Shown here: positions 24,713 through 34,597 of the stretch, in pieces | How positions within the stretch are numbered: position 1 is the stretch's first letter | Layout: every line of letters starts with the position of its first letter | DNA from: Aphidius gifuensis | Lineage: Eukaryota; Arthropoda; Insecta; Hymenoptera; Braconidae | DNA: 64,000 nt | NCBI RefSeq assembly: GCF_014905175.1 | Contig: NC_057788.1 | Span: 12,593,446-12,657,445, forward strand | Direction of reading: 5' to 3' | The notes under the pieces: generated by a model | Database searches by the model: none | What the model saw: the letters and a program-made list of their open reading frames with translations, nothing else | What the model was told of the DNA's origin: nothing | Program-made: the position numbers and the translations under genes

Positions 24713-25490
24713 AGAGAAGGAGGCGGAGCAATGTATTTGTCCAACAATTCTTGTAGAGAACACTGCTCATCTTCTTTTGGGAGCTTGAGACCATTACACA
24801 CTGTCAAGTGATGAACGGTCTCAACGAGAGCAAACGAGAACATTCCTGTGGGCTGGTCTTGAAAATACCAAACTTGCTGAAAGAAATTGACTACGATTCT
24901 TGCTTCTCGTAGAAAGTCGATCCCTATGATGAAATCTTCTAACAAAAATGACATCTATAGAGTTTCTACGAGAATGGTCTTGCCGCCCAACGAGATAGGT
25001 GTTATCGATATTTGTTGAATGACCTCTATCTGTTTGTTGCCAACCAGAACCTTTCTACCTGGACATTTGACTGGCTTAATGTCTGATTTCTTAAGCAACT
25101 CGATGCTTCTGTAGCCTGCAAAGGTGTGAGTCGTGCCAGAATCAATAAACGCCTCAATCGAACGTCCTTCGATATCAATCGTCAGGTCCGAGGACCGAGA
25201 GTGTTTTGCAACCTATCTTGAGGTAATACTAATTCGATACGACATGTCGATACGACAGTGCTTCACACGACCGTTTTGGCGTTTCCGGGTTTCAACGGGA
25301 GCATTCTTGAAACGTGAGGCCCGATTTTCCACACGGGTAACAGAACAATGTCAGCCGCTTTGGGCAAACTCTGAACTGGTGCTCAGTGCTTTTGCAGTTA
25401 TTCCTTGGTCGCTGGGACTTTGGACGACCCAAAGCATCTAACATTTCAAGATCAGGATCGATAGGATAAATATAGGAAAATATCTGCAAA
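24713..25490 (-). pseudogene. Gypsy-type retrotransposon fragment: gag zinc knuckle and aspartic protease
   Basis: On the minus strand a segment near 25330-25489 reads CYPCGKSGLTFQEC, a degenerate CCHC knuckle. Further on, about 25110-25150, a frame reads EAFIDSGTTHTFAGY with the D-S-G catalytic triad of a retropepsin. It continues through GGKTILVETL and FIIGIDFLREARIVV, the flap-to-C-terminal part typical of Ty3/Gypsy proteases. A stop lies before MSFLLEDF at 24954 and frames change, so it is dead. No reverse transcriptase follows because the fragment is cut at the Polinton ATPase relic. Confidence 0.7.
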
Positions 25491-25830
25491 TATAAAGGAA
25501 AAATTACTGAATATAAAGAAAAATACGATATATATGGAAAAATATCAGTAAATATGAAGAAAAAGTCGCTGAATATAGAGACAACTCCGATAATTATGGG
25601 AAAATATCAGGCAAATATTAGTAAATATCAATGAAAACTTACTTAATACAAAGAAAAATAGGATAAATATGGGAAATACAAGTGGAGGATGAAGCTTGTA
25701 ACGAAATTTGTTATTTCGTGGGTTCTCGAAATAAATAATCAACAGAAAAGAGCCTGTTGACGTATAACGAGTTCTGATTATTTATTTGTTGTCGTATGAA
25801 TTATTAATAATTAATGGGAGTTGATTATTA
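25490..25830. other. AT-rich flank of the Polinton
   Basis: No gene is seen. A loose repeat of AAATATAAGGAAAAA-type units runs from 25465 to 25680. The final bases are the insertion flank. Confidence 0.5.
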
Positions 25831-25836
25831 ATGATA
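25831..25836. repeat. Left target-site duplication of the Polinton (AATGAT)
   Basis: AATGAT directly precedes the element terminus AGTAGTATATATAGG. The same six bases follow the opposite terminus at 41976-41981. Six-base duplications are the Polinton hallmark. Confidence 0.95.
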
Positions 25837-25880
25837 GTAGTATATATAGGACAGTTCTGGCTGACCCCCCGGCTGTGATC

Positions 25881-25911
25881 CCCCCTTCCCCCGCGAAACC
25901 CGCGACCCCCG
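25881..25911 (-). other. Potential G-quadruplex in the left TIR
   Basis: The minus strand carries four G-runs (5, 3, 5 and 6 G) separated by loops of 4, 6 and 2 bases, matching the G3+N1-7 rule. The mirror site is at 41902-41932. It lies within about 75 bp of the element end, the presumed replication start. Confidence 0.7.
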
Positions 25912-26416
25912 CTGTGATTCGCGGGTGATTTCGCGGAATCCGCGGATATCTCCCCAGGGGGTCCGCGAATTAATTTAATTGGGTCAAATCTCCCCGGGGG
26001 GTCCTCGAATTAATTAATTAGGTCAAATCGCCGCAGGGGGTCCTTGAATTAATTAATTAGGTTAATTAATTAATTTAATTAGGTCAAATCGCCATGGGGG
26101 GGGTCCGATTTTTCATTAGACGCCATATTGGTTTTTCTATAAGACGCCATATTGGTTTTTTCGTAAGACGCCATTTTAAATTTTTGAAATTTTGAAATTC
26201 CCGGGGTCCCTCTTTTCTATAATACGCCATATTTGTTTTTCTATAAGACGCCATTTTAAATTTTTGAAATTTTGAAATTCCCGGGGTCCCATTTTTTCAT
26301 AAGACGCCATATTGCTTTTTCGTAAGACGCCATATTGGATTTTTTTTATTGTTATCTTTGGTTTTTGAAAGACGCCATCTTGTGTCATTATTATCATTAA
26401 TGGAAAAAAAATATTT

Positions 26417-26489
26417 TCCCCAACTGGGATTTGAACTCGGACCTTCGGCATGAGAGTTTGGCACGCTATCCTCTGAAACAAACAAGAGA
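26417..26489 (-). other. tRNA-Glu-like sequence in the left TIR
   Basis: A 73-nt stretch on the minus strand has tRNA layout: a box-A-like GGATAGCGTGCC, a CTC-containing anticodon-loop-like CTCTCAT, and a box-B-like GAGTTCAAATC. The T-stem pairs poorly here (CCGAG with CCCAG), whereas the right-TIR copy pairs perfectly. The acceptor and anticodon stems are incomplete, so it is a tRNA relic or tRNA mimic rather than a working tRNA. Confidence 0.55.
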
Positions 26490-26817
26490 TTATGCTATTC
26501 CCTGTCGGTGAAAGAATATTCCTTCATATATATTATGGAATTTCAACTTGTTCATATATTATTAATATTTATAAATTGTTCATAAACTACTGAAAAATGA
26601 AATATTTGAATTTTATAAAAATTATTATTTATAAATTCAAAGTATATAATTTCAAAACTTCCCGCGAAACGACGTCGGTAAAGCAGTAATCGATATTATT
26701 GATTATTCTTGTATCGATTATTGATTATTCTTTTATCGATAATTGATTTTTCTTTTATCGATAGAGAAAACAATTAACTAGTTGCGCTAGTCGTCAGAAA
26801 AAAAGTGGGGATATCAG

Positions 26818-26825
26818 TATATAAG
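26818..26825 (+). promoter_or_regulatory. TATA box of the polymerase transcript
   Basis: TATATAAG followed by CAAG lies about 80 bp before the splice donor at 26904. A start site about 30 bp downstream would give a leader exon of roughly 55 nt. A related leader with TATAAAAAG occurs at 42971, supporting this assignment. Confidence 0.6.
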
Positions 26826-26903
26826 CAAGTGCATTTTCATAAAAGTCCTCGTCTTTTCATCGATCATTGTGGAAAATTATATCCTGTCAACTATATATAA
26901 CAA

Positions 26904-28731
26904 GTAAGTCATAACCTTAAAATTTTTTACATATTAATAGAAATAGTAGTATAAAAAATAACATCGATCATCCTTATTCCATCAATCTCATTGCAATCCT
27001 TGGATATTTTATAAATGTTTTAAGTCTTTTATCCTTAGATTTTCACCAGCTATCATTTAACGTCAATATTTTTCGCACCAGGTCATTAATCTCTAAAAAA
27101 TAACATAACCTCCAAAATTTTAGTAATCCATTAATATCTTCGCCATCCTTGAATATTTTTGAAATGTTTTTGATCAATTATCCTTAGATTTTCACCAGCT
27201 ATCATTTGACGTCAATATTTTTTGCACCAGGTCATTATTTTTCTAAAAAATAACATAACCTCCAAAATTTTAGTAATCCATTAATATCTTCGCCATCCTT
27301 GAATATTTTTGAAATGTTTTTGATCAATTATCCTTAGATTTTCACCAGCTATCATTTGACGTCAATATTTTTTGCACCAGGTCATTATTTCTCTAAAAAA
27401 TAACATAACCTTCAAAATTTTAGTAATCCATTAATATCTTCGCCATCCTTGAATATTTTTGAAATGTTTTTGATCAATTATCCTTAGATTTTCACCAGCT
27501 ATCATTTGACGTCAATATTTTTTGCACCAGGTCATTATTTCTCTAAAAAATAACATAACCTCCAAAATTTTAGTAATCCATTAATATCTTCGCCATCCTT
27601 GAATATTTTTGAAATGTTTTTGATCAATTATCCTTAGATTTTCACCAGCTATCATTTGACGTCAATATTTTTTGCACCAGGTCATTATTTCTCTAAAAAA
27701 TAACATAACCTCCAAAATTTTAGTAATCCATTAATATCTTCGCCATCCTTGAATATTTTTGAAATGTTTTTAATCAATTATCCTTAGATTTTCACCAGCT
27801 ATCATTTGACGTCAATATTTTTTGCACCAGGTCATTATTTCTCTAAAAAATAACATAACCTCCAAAATTTCAGTAATCCATTAATATCTTCGCCATCCTT
27901 GAATATTTTTGAAATGTTTTTGATCAATTATCCTTAGATTTTCACCAGCTATCATTTGACGTCAATATTTTTTGCATCAGGTCATTATTTCTCTAAAAAA
28001 TAACATAACCTCCAAAATTTTAGTAATCCATTAATATCTTCGCCATCCTTGAATATTTTTGAAATGTTTTTAATCAATTATCCTTAGATTTTCACCAGCT
28101 ATCATTTGACGTCAATTTTTTTTGCACCAGGTCATTATTTCTCTAAAAAAGAACATAACCTCCAAAATTTTAGTAATCCATTAATATCTTCGCCATCCTT
28201 GAATATTTTTGAAATGTTTTTAATCAATTATCCTTAGATTTTCACCAGCTATCATTTGACGTCAATATTTTTTGCACCAGGTCATTATTTCTCTAAAAAA
28301 TAACATAACCTTCAAAATTTTAGTAATCCATTAATATCTTTGCCATTCTTGAATATTTTTGAAATGTTTTTAAGCAATTATCCTTAGATTTTCACCAGCT
28401 ATCATTTGACATCAATATTTTTTGCACCAGGTCATCATTTCTCTAAAAAATAACATAACCTTCAAAATTTTAGTAATCCATTAATATCTTTGCCATTCTT
28501 GAATATTTTTGAAATGTTTTCAAGCAATTATCCTTAGATTTCCACCAGCTATCGTTTGACATTAATATTTTCTGCACCAGGTCATTATTTCTCTAAAAAA
28601 GTAACATAACTTCCAAAAATTTCAGTAATTTGTCATTATCTTTGCAATCCTCATATATTTTATGAAATTTTTTAATAAATTTGTAGATTGTCAGTATATA
28701 ACTTTCTTTATAATTATTTTTTAATTTTTAG
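26904..28731 (+). other. 5'UTR intron of the polymerase gene
   Basis: The donor is ACAA|GTAAGT at 26904. The acceptor is a pyrimidine-rich TTTTTTAATTTTTAG ending at 28731. The next exon begins GTCAACCAAAC and reaches the polymerase ATG 24 bases later. The intron is 1,828 bp, and most of it is the 150-bp minisatellite. The same donor context (ACAAGTAAGT) is used by the gene at 38923-39264. Splicing is inferred from signals only. Confidence 0.65.
27032..28680. repeat. 150-bp minisatellite, 11 units
   Basis: TCCTTAGATTTTCACCAGCT recurs at 27181, 27331, 27481, 27631, 27781, 27931, 28081, 28231, 28381 and 28531 (exactly 150 bp apart), with a first unit at 27032. Inner units are nearly identical while the first and last units diverge, the pattern expected from unequal exchange. 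It lies entirely within the intron. Two or three diverged relatives are at 43080-43440. Confidence 0.95.
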
Positions 28732-28755
28732 GTCAACCAAACAATTATCAATAAA

Positions 28756-31700
28756 ATGGATCCAACTAAACCACAGAGAATACTCCGAGAGGATTACCGA
28801 AAAACAGTTGAACTTTTACAACAGGACGCGAATCCTGATCGCATCCGTTCGACAATTGTTTCATTACGTAGAGATATTACAAATTATAATACATCACTTC
28901 GAAGTTTGCCAACTGCTTATAGAAAAATGACTCAGACAACAGTCATAATGCTGACACGTTTTTTATCAAAATTGGAAAGTTTGCAAGTACGAGGTGCAGG
29001 TGCATCTGCAACAGTTGATGTATCAAACGCTTCTACTGAAAACTACATTGAATGGCAAGACTTAGAAAATGTATTTAGAAACAGAATGAAGACCAGCGTT
29101 ATAATTAATTTAAAACATAAAGATGTAAAAGACTTTCTTTCTGATGCTAAGAAAATGTTAATTAGTCAGATAGCTCATATTTTACAAGATAAAAATGCAC
29201 TCAAAGTCAATACTGTATTAGCTTTGAACTATGAAATTGAAAAACCATCTGATAATAGTGTGGAAGTTGAAACAAAATATTTCAGTGAAGGCAGTTTTGA
29301 GGTTTTACAATCATCAGATTTAAATCAATTATTCAAGGAAAATTTTGAACATTTTCTAGATGATGTTGAGGAAGCTGAATTAAAAGGATCTGGTTGGAAA
29401 CTGCTTGAAATTCTTCATCTTGAAATCCAAGTCAATGATTACATACCACTGCAAGGTGGTAATTCATCTTTCGTTGAAATGCCATCATGGATACTGAAAA
29501 CTCACTCAGTTGTAAACGTAAAAAATTCTGATAATTTGTGTTTCATTTGGTCAGTTTTAGCATGTTTATACAAAGTGCCAAAAAATGGTGAGCGTGTGAG
29601 TCATTATATGAAACATCTTGATAAAATAAATTGTAGCGGAATAACTTTCCCGATAACATGGGAAAAAATCAAAGTTTTTGAAAAACAAAATAAGTTAAAA
29701 ATTAATATTTATGGCATTGATGATGATGATGATGATGATAATGACGATGATGATAATGATGATGAAAGTGATGATGAGGAAAAAAAAAAAAAAAGTAGAA
29801 AAGAAAGGGTTGTACCATATTTTATAAGCAAAAATGAATCTGATAAAACGATTCATCTTTTAATGGTAAAAAGAGAAGTGGAAGCAGAAGACGATGATGA
29901 TGATGATGATGATGTTGTTGTTGATGATTTCAATTCACAAAAAAATTTGTCACAATATCATTTTGCATGGATCAAAAACTTGTCAAGATTAGTGAGTGCA
30001 CAGATTTCTAAACATGATGGAAGGAAAATAATATGTGATCGTTGCTTATGTCATTTTCAATCTCAAAAATCTTGTGATAATCATGAAAAATTATGTAGTG
30101 AAAAATGTAAAAGTGCAATGAGATTACCGACTGCAAAAAATAATATTTTACAATTTAAAAGTTATAAACATCAATTAACGGTACCGTTTATAATTTATGG
30201 TGATTTAGAATGTCTATTGGAAAAAGTGCAGAGTGAAGAACTTGAAAAAAATCAAATTTATCAAAAACATGTTCCAAGTAGTGCAGCATATTATTTAAAG
30301 TGTAGTTATGATGACTCACTTTCTAAGTTCAATCTTCATAGAGGTAAAAATTCAATTGAATGGTTTATTACAGAGCTTGAACAAATTGCTCATCAAGTCA
30401 ATAAAATAATAGATGATATTAAACCAATGTCTCTCACACGAGATGAAGAATTACAATTTTTGAATGCTAAAAAATGTCATATTTGTGATAAAAATTTCAC
30501 GAAAAATGACGTAAGAGTAAGAGATCATTCTCATTGGACTTCAGAATACCGAGGTGCCGCCCATCAAATATGCAATATAAATTATCAAGAATCATGTATC
30601 ATTCCTGTAGTATTTCACAATCTCACAGGCTATGATGCACATTTCATCATCAAAAAACTGAAAAACCAGTTCCGAGGTAAAATTGATATACTTGGAATCA
30701 ACAAAGAAAGGTATATTTCATTCACAAAATCTGTCAAAGGTACCCGCATAAAATTCAGATTCATCGACTCATATAGATTTATGGCTAGTTCAATAGATTC
30801 ATTATCAAATAATCTAGATGATAATAAAAAATCAATAACGAAAAGTCTCTGTAAAAATGATGATGAATTTAATTTAATTACAAAGAAGGGAGTATTTCCA
30901 TATGATTATCTTGATAAATGGGAAAAATTTGATGATACAACACTTCCATCGAAAGATCAATTTTATTCAAAATTGAATGAAGAAAATATTTCAGATGAAG
31001 CATATGCACATGCTCTGAATGTTTGGCAAAAGTTCAATATAAAAACACTTGGGGAATATTCTGATTTATATTTACAAACTGATGTTGCCCTTTTAGCTGA
31101 TGTTTTTGAAAGCTTCAGAGCTGATTGTTTAAATACATATAAGTTAGATCCAGCACATTATTATACACTACCTGGACTTAGTTTTAGCGCAATGTTGAGA
31201 TATACTCAGATTGAACTAGAATTGTTGACAGATCCTGAAATGATGTTGTTCATTGAGCAAGGTATAAGAGGTGGTTTATCACAAGTCTCAAATCGATATG
31301 GAAAAGCAAATAATCGATATATGGGCAGTGAATATAATCCAGAGGAAGAAGAGTCATTTTTAATGTACTTTGATTTAAATAATATGTATGGAGCAGCAAT
31401 GAGAGAATATCTTCCAACTTGTAAATTTGAATGGATTAATAATTTTGATATTTCAATATTAAATTCAACTGCTGATAACTCAAAATATGGATACATTCTT
31501 GAAGTTGATTTAGATTATCCTGCAAGTTTGCATCATCATCATAAAGATTTTCCTTTAGCACCAGTACGCGAAAAACCACCTCTAGAAACCAGTAAAACTC
31601 CAAAACTACTGGCAACTCTAGATAATAAAAAAAATTATGTTATCCATTACCGGAATTTAAAACAATATTGTTCTTTGGGGATGATTATTACTAAAGTTTA

Positions 31701-32643
31701 TCGTGTTTTAAAATTTGAACAAAGTGCATGGCTTCAATCTTATATTGATCTTAATACAGAGTTACGAAAGAAAGCACGTAGTGCATTTGAAAAAGATCTT
31801 AGAAAATTATTCATTAATGCAATTTATGGTAAAACTCTAGAGTCTGTAAGAACTCGTAAATCCATAAAACTTGTAGAAAAATATGATGGTAGAGGTGGAG
31901 CAAGATTTTATATCTCAAAGCCAAACTTTCACAGTCATTTAATCATTGACGATCTTGTAATAATTGAGATGAAACCAACAAGTATACTTTTCAATAAACC
32001 AATTTATCTTGGATTTTCTATTTTGGAAATGTCAAAAACATATATGTATGATTTCCATTATAATTTCATAAAACCAAAATATGAAGATAAAGTCAAGTAT
32101 TTATATGGTGATACTGATTCTGCTGTTTACCACATATTTAGTCATAATCCATATGATTTAATACGTAATAATCCTGATAAATTTGATACATCTGATTATC
32201 CAGAAAATAATCAATATGGAATTCAATTAAAAAATAAAAAAGTTATTGGTATTATGAAAGATGAGAATAATGGAAAAATAATGAAAGAATTCATTGGTTT
32301 ACGAAGTAAATTATACTCTTATGTTATAGCAGATGAAAATAATTCATTAAAAAAACGTGTTCATATGAGAGCAAAGGGCGTCAAAAGATCAACTGTAAGA
32401 CAAATAACTTTCGATGATTATAAAAATTGTTTAATTAATCATGTTATTTTAAAAAAGCAACAAAATATTATAAGATCACATAAACATGAAGTAACAACAA
32501 GAACAATTGAAAAAATTGCTCTCAGTTGGCAAGATGATAAACGACAGTTAACTAATGGTGAAACTGACACTCTGCCTTGGGGATATATACCTGTTGAACG
32601 AATGTGTTTGAGTAAAAGTATATTTAAAAGAAACTATGAATGA
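28756..32643 (+). CDS. Protein-primed family B DNA polymerase (Polinton pPolB), 1295 aa
   Basis: This enzyme replicates the element. The exonuclease motifs are YGDLE (481-485, Exo I), HNLTGYD (621-627, Exo II) and YSDLYLQTD (768-776, Exo III). The polymerase motifs are DLNNMYG (873-879, motif A), FINAIYG (1019-1025, motif B) and YGDTDS (1117-1122, motif C); all catalytic Asp residues are present. A C2H2-like finger (C427, C430, H443) and a Cys/His knuckle with HSHW (574-600) precede Exo II, as in arthropod Polinton polymerases. Two Asp-rich tracts (about 322-341 and 379-391) form acidic linkers. Length is at the long end for the family and the frame is intact. The start ATG is the first after the inferred splice acceptor. 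It ends 141 bp from the convergent integrase. A terminal-protein domain, if present, would be in the N-terminal 400 residues, but I cannot identify it. Confidence 0.96.
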   Translation: MDPTKPQRILREDYRKTVELLQQDANPDRIRSTIVSLRRDITNYNTSLRSLPTAYRKMTQTTVIMLTRFLSKLESLQVRGAGASATVDVSNASTENYIEWQDLENVFRNRMKTSVIINLKHKDVKDFLSDAKKMLISQIAHILQDKNALKVNTVLALNYEIEKPSDNSVEVETKYFSEGSFEVLQSSDLNQLFKENFEHFLDDVEEAELKGSGWKLLEILHLEIQVNDYIPLQGGNSSFVEMPSWILKTHSVVNVKNSDNLCFIWSVLACLYKVPKNGERVSHYMKHLDKINCSGITFPITWEKIKVFEKQNKLKINIYGIDDDDDDDNDDDDNDDESDDEEKKKKSRKERVVPYFISKNESDKTIHLLMVKREVEAEDDDDDDDDVVVDDFNSQKNLSQYHFAWIKNLSRLVSAQISKHDGRKIICDRCLCHFQSQKSCDNHEKLCSEKCKSAMRLPTAKNNILQFKSYKHQLTVPFIIYGDLECLLEKVQSEELEKNQIYQKHVPSSAAYYLKCSYDDSLSKFNLHRGKNSIEWFITELEQIAHQVNKIIDDIKPMSLTRDEELQFLNAKKCHICDKNFTKNDVRVRDHSHWTSEYRGAAHQICNINYQESCIIPVVFHNLTGYDAHFIIKKLKNQFRGKIDILGINKERYISFTKSVKGTRIKFRFIDSYRFMASSIDSLSNNLDDNKKSITKSLCKNDDEFNLITKKGVFPYDYLDKWEKFDDTTLPSKDQFYSKLNEENISDEAYAHALNVWQKFNIKTLGEYSDLYLQTDVALLADVFESFRADCLNTYKLDPAHYYTLPGLSFSAMLRYTQIELELLTDPEMMLFIEQGIRGGLSQVSNRYGKANNRYMGSEYNPEEEESFLMYFDLNNMYGAAMREYLPTCKFEWINNFDISILNSTADNSKYGYILEVDLDYPASLHHHHKDFPLAPVREKPPLETSKTPKLLATLDNKKNYVIHYRNLKQYCSLGMIITKVYRVLKFEQSAWLQSYIDLNTELRKKARSAFEKDLRKLFINAIYGKTLESVRTRKSIKLVEKYDGRGGARFYISKPNFHSHLIIDDLVIIEMKPTSILFNKPIYLGFSILEMSKTYMYDFHYNFIKPKYEDKVKYLYGDTDSAVYHIFSHNPYDLIRNNPDKFDTSDYPENNQYGIQLKNKKVIGIMKDENNGKIMKEFIGLRSKLYSYVIADENNSLKKRVHMRAKGVKRSTVRQITFDDYKNCLINHVILKKQQNIIRSHKHEVTTRTIEKIALSWQDDKRQLTNGETDTLPWGYIPVERMCLSKSIFKRNYE

Positions 32644-32784
32644 TGTAAATAGAAGTTGTAGAAATGTATATAATAAAAATTATTGTTAGAAAATAAATAC
32701 ACGTTGCTTTTTTTATTTATTAGTTTATTGATTATCTATCCATTGATTATGACTATTGTCAAATCCAAGATATTTTACATACAT
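32644..32784. terminator. Shared convergent 3' region with poly(A) signals on both strands
   Basis: AATAAA lies at about 32691 on the plus strand (polymerase), and AATAAA on the minus strand lies at about 32709-32716 (integrase). The two genes converge here with only 141 bp between stop codons. Confidence 0.6.
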
Positions 32785-33642
32785 CTAATTCCCTCGTCTT
32801 TTCAAAACTTTTTCAATCAAATAAATGTCAGAATGTCGAACTTTTTGTAGCTCTTCAGTATAAAAGCTTCCTTGTATTGGATTTCCTTGATAGTCTTTAA
32901 GCTTATACGTTACAGGTGATGTTTTATTAATTTTAGTAATTGTGAATATTTCGTTTGTCCAATTTGGTTTATATCCTTTATCAAAGACATGCTTATATTT
33001 ACTTATTCTTACATGTTGATTTAATTTAAATTTGATTTTAACATGACAATGATTTAAACTTTTAAATACAGTTTGTTTTAATATTTTAATATTTTTACCA
33101 ACAACTTCAACTGGTTTCATTTTAATTGTGCGATGTTTTGTATTATTATATTTTTTAATTAATTCTGGCAGCAATTTCAACCATTTATAATTTCCTTGCA
33201 TGCTAAATTCAAAAAACATTTTGTTTTTTAGTGTTCTATTGAATCGTTCAACTATTGATGCTTTTAAATGAGTAAATGTTGAATACATATGAACATTATA
33301 TTTTTTTAACATTGTTTTGAATGTTGAATTATAAAATTCTTTTCCTTGATCCACATGAAGATTTTTGCATATTCGACCTTTTTTGAATATTGATTCCATT
33401 GCTGCTGTTACCTCTTTTCCAGTTTTATTTTTGAGTCCAACAGCCCAGCTGAATTTTGAGAAAATATCAATGACTGTTAAAATATAATTATATCCAGAAT
33501 TGATCTTTGAATGTTCAATCATTTCAACAAGATCAGCTTGCCACGTTTCATCCTTATCACGAATATCAACTTTACGTCGTAAAAAATTTTTTCTTGCTGG
33601 AGCGTGTAACTCACGCACAACGTCTCTTTTATAATCAGTCAT
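32785..33642 (-). CDS. Retroviral-like integrase (rve), 285 aa
   Basis: This enzyme integrates the element and generates the 6-bp duplication. The DDE core is complete: D37 in WQADLVEM, D98 in HVDQGKEF, and E132 in KASIVERFNRT, giving 33 residues between the second Asp and the Glu. The N-terminal ELHAPARKNF segment is typical of arthropod Polinton integrases. The C-terminal part (about 200-285) is basic and may be a chromodomain-like or SH3-like DNA-binding tail; a clear HHCC finger is not visible. The frame is open, and the ATG at 33642 is the first in frame. A TA-rich stretch lies just upstream (33670-33700). Confidence 0.95.
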   Translation of the reverse strand: MTDYKRDVVRELHAPARKNFLRRKVDIRDKDETWQADLVEMIEHSKINSGYNYILTVIDIFSKFSWAVGLKNKTGKEVTAAMESIFKKGRICKNLHVDQGKEFYNSTFKTMLKKYNVHMYSTFTHLKASIVERFNRTLKNKMFFEFSMQGNYKWLKLLPELIKKYNNTKHRTIKMKPVEVVGKNIKILKQTVFKSLNHCHVKIKFKLNQHVRISKYKHVFDKGYKPNWTNEIFTITKINKTSPVTYKLKDYQGNPIQGSFYTEELQKVRHSDIYLIEKVLKRRGN

Positions 33643-33688
33643 AGTTCACTGACGGATGTATACAGACTGATTTTTTTATATTAATATA

Positions 33689-34597
33689 TTAATATATTAA
33701 TCCACATTCTCTCAACTCTTCAATAATTGACATGATCTCATTATCATGATTCGGATTACCAGCTGTTCTTGATGCTACTAATAATCGTAATCGATCAACA
33801 AGTTCATTCGGATCGTCCCAATAGATATAATTGACTCTAGTTGGATTATTTTTTCTAAGAGTCATAACCGTTGGTAATAATCCAGTACCATAATGCTTCA
33901 TTATTATTATTCTTATGAGGTGCAATAAAATCAATGTATTTGAGATGCTGAATTTTTATTGGCATATTAGATCTATGATATTGATGATGTGCATTTGTAT
34001 TATTTAATTTCATTATAATTTTTTTCATCAATATCAGTAATAGTTCTTCTGTCTGGTGATTTCATAAATAATAATTCCATTAATCCAGGTGTTATTTTGT
34101 ATGGTGTATCAAAAATATTTAATTCATCATCGTTAAAGAAAATTTTCGCATTTCCAATTTTGTAGTCAGATTTTACTTTTTTTACACCATAATCTTTATC
34201 CCACTGTATACTATTGATTTTTCTTACAAATGTTTCCTCACCTTCATCAGCAGTATCATATTCAGCTTCTTGTTCATAAACTGATTCTTCAATATCAGAA
34301 GTACTAAAATTGTCCTCATGTGTTGAATTATTTTTTTTTTTATCATTCGTATTTTTTTCATCTGGAAATGATTTATCATCATCAATTAATGATTTTTTGC
34401 TAACCGTTGTTGTTGGCAGTTGTGCAGCTAATTTGTTGAGCGGTGTGACAACAGGTTTAAGATATTCACTTGCAGCATCTGATATATTTTCTTTCCCTAA
34501 TTTTATCAATTGATATTTTTTCCGAATAACGTCTTTGTACTTAAAGTAAATACGTAACTGAACGAAGATCAACTAGTTCTTGCTCACAAAGAGGCAT
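33689..34597 (-). pseudogene. Conserved Polinton protein of unknown function, frameshifted
   Basis: The ATG at 34597 (MPLCEQELVDLRSVTYLL) meets TAA after 18 codons. The adjacent frame continues as KYKDVIRKKYQLIKLGKENI through an acidic linker with EYDTADEGEE and TPYKITPGLMELLF to a stop at 34000. A third frame carries the linker to about 33850, and a further frame gives YIYWDDPNELVDRLRLLVAS to the end at 33689. The order of these segments matches a protein regularly found beside the integrase and ATPase in arthropod Polintons. At least three frame breaks make it non-functional unless some are assembly errors in A-runs. The start overlaps the extended ATPase reading frame by about 14 bp. Confidence 0.75.

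Larger units (their letters stand above)
25837..26530. repeat. Left terminal inverted repeat
   Basis: This is the reverse complement of 41350-41975, with indels. It contains three parts: a GC-rich G/C-run block (25865-25960), sub-repeats of a GGGGGTCC...AATTAATTAATT unit (period about 54 bp, 25950-26105), and two copies of a roughly 90-bp block with AAGACGCCATATTGGTTTTT and GAAATTCCCGGGGTCCC motifs (26155-26330). A tRNA-like sequence follows. The inner boundary is placed after TATTCCTTCA. Confidence 0.93.

Noticed and set aside
26297..26485. Minus-strand ORFs in the left TIR
   Set aside because: They cross the tRNA-like sequence and the GACGCCAT sub-repeats, and the equivalent frame is not kept in the right TIR.
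26920..28680. CRISPR-like array
   Set aside because: Units are 150 bp, directly abutting and without unique spacers; this is an ordinary minisatellite in eukaryotic DNA.
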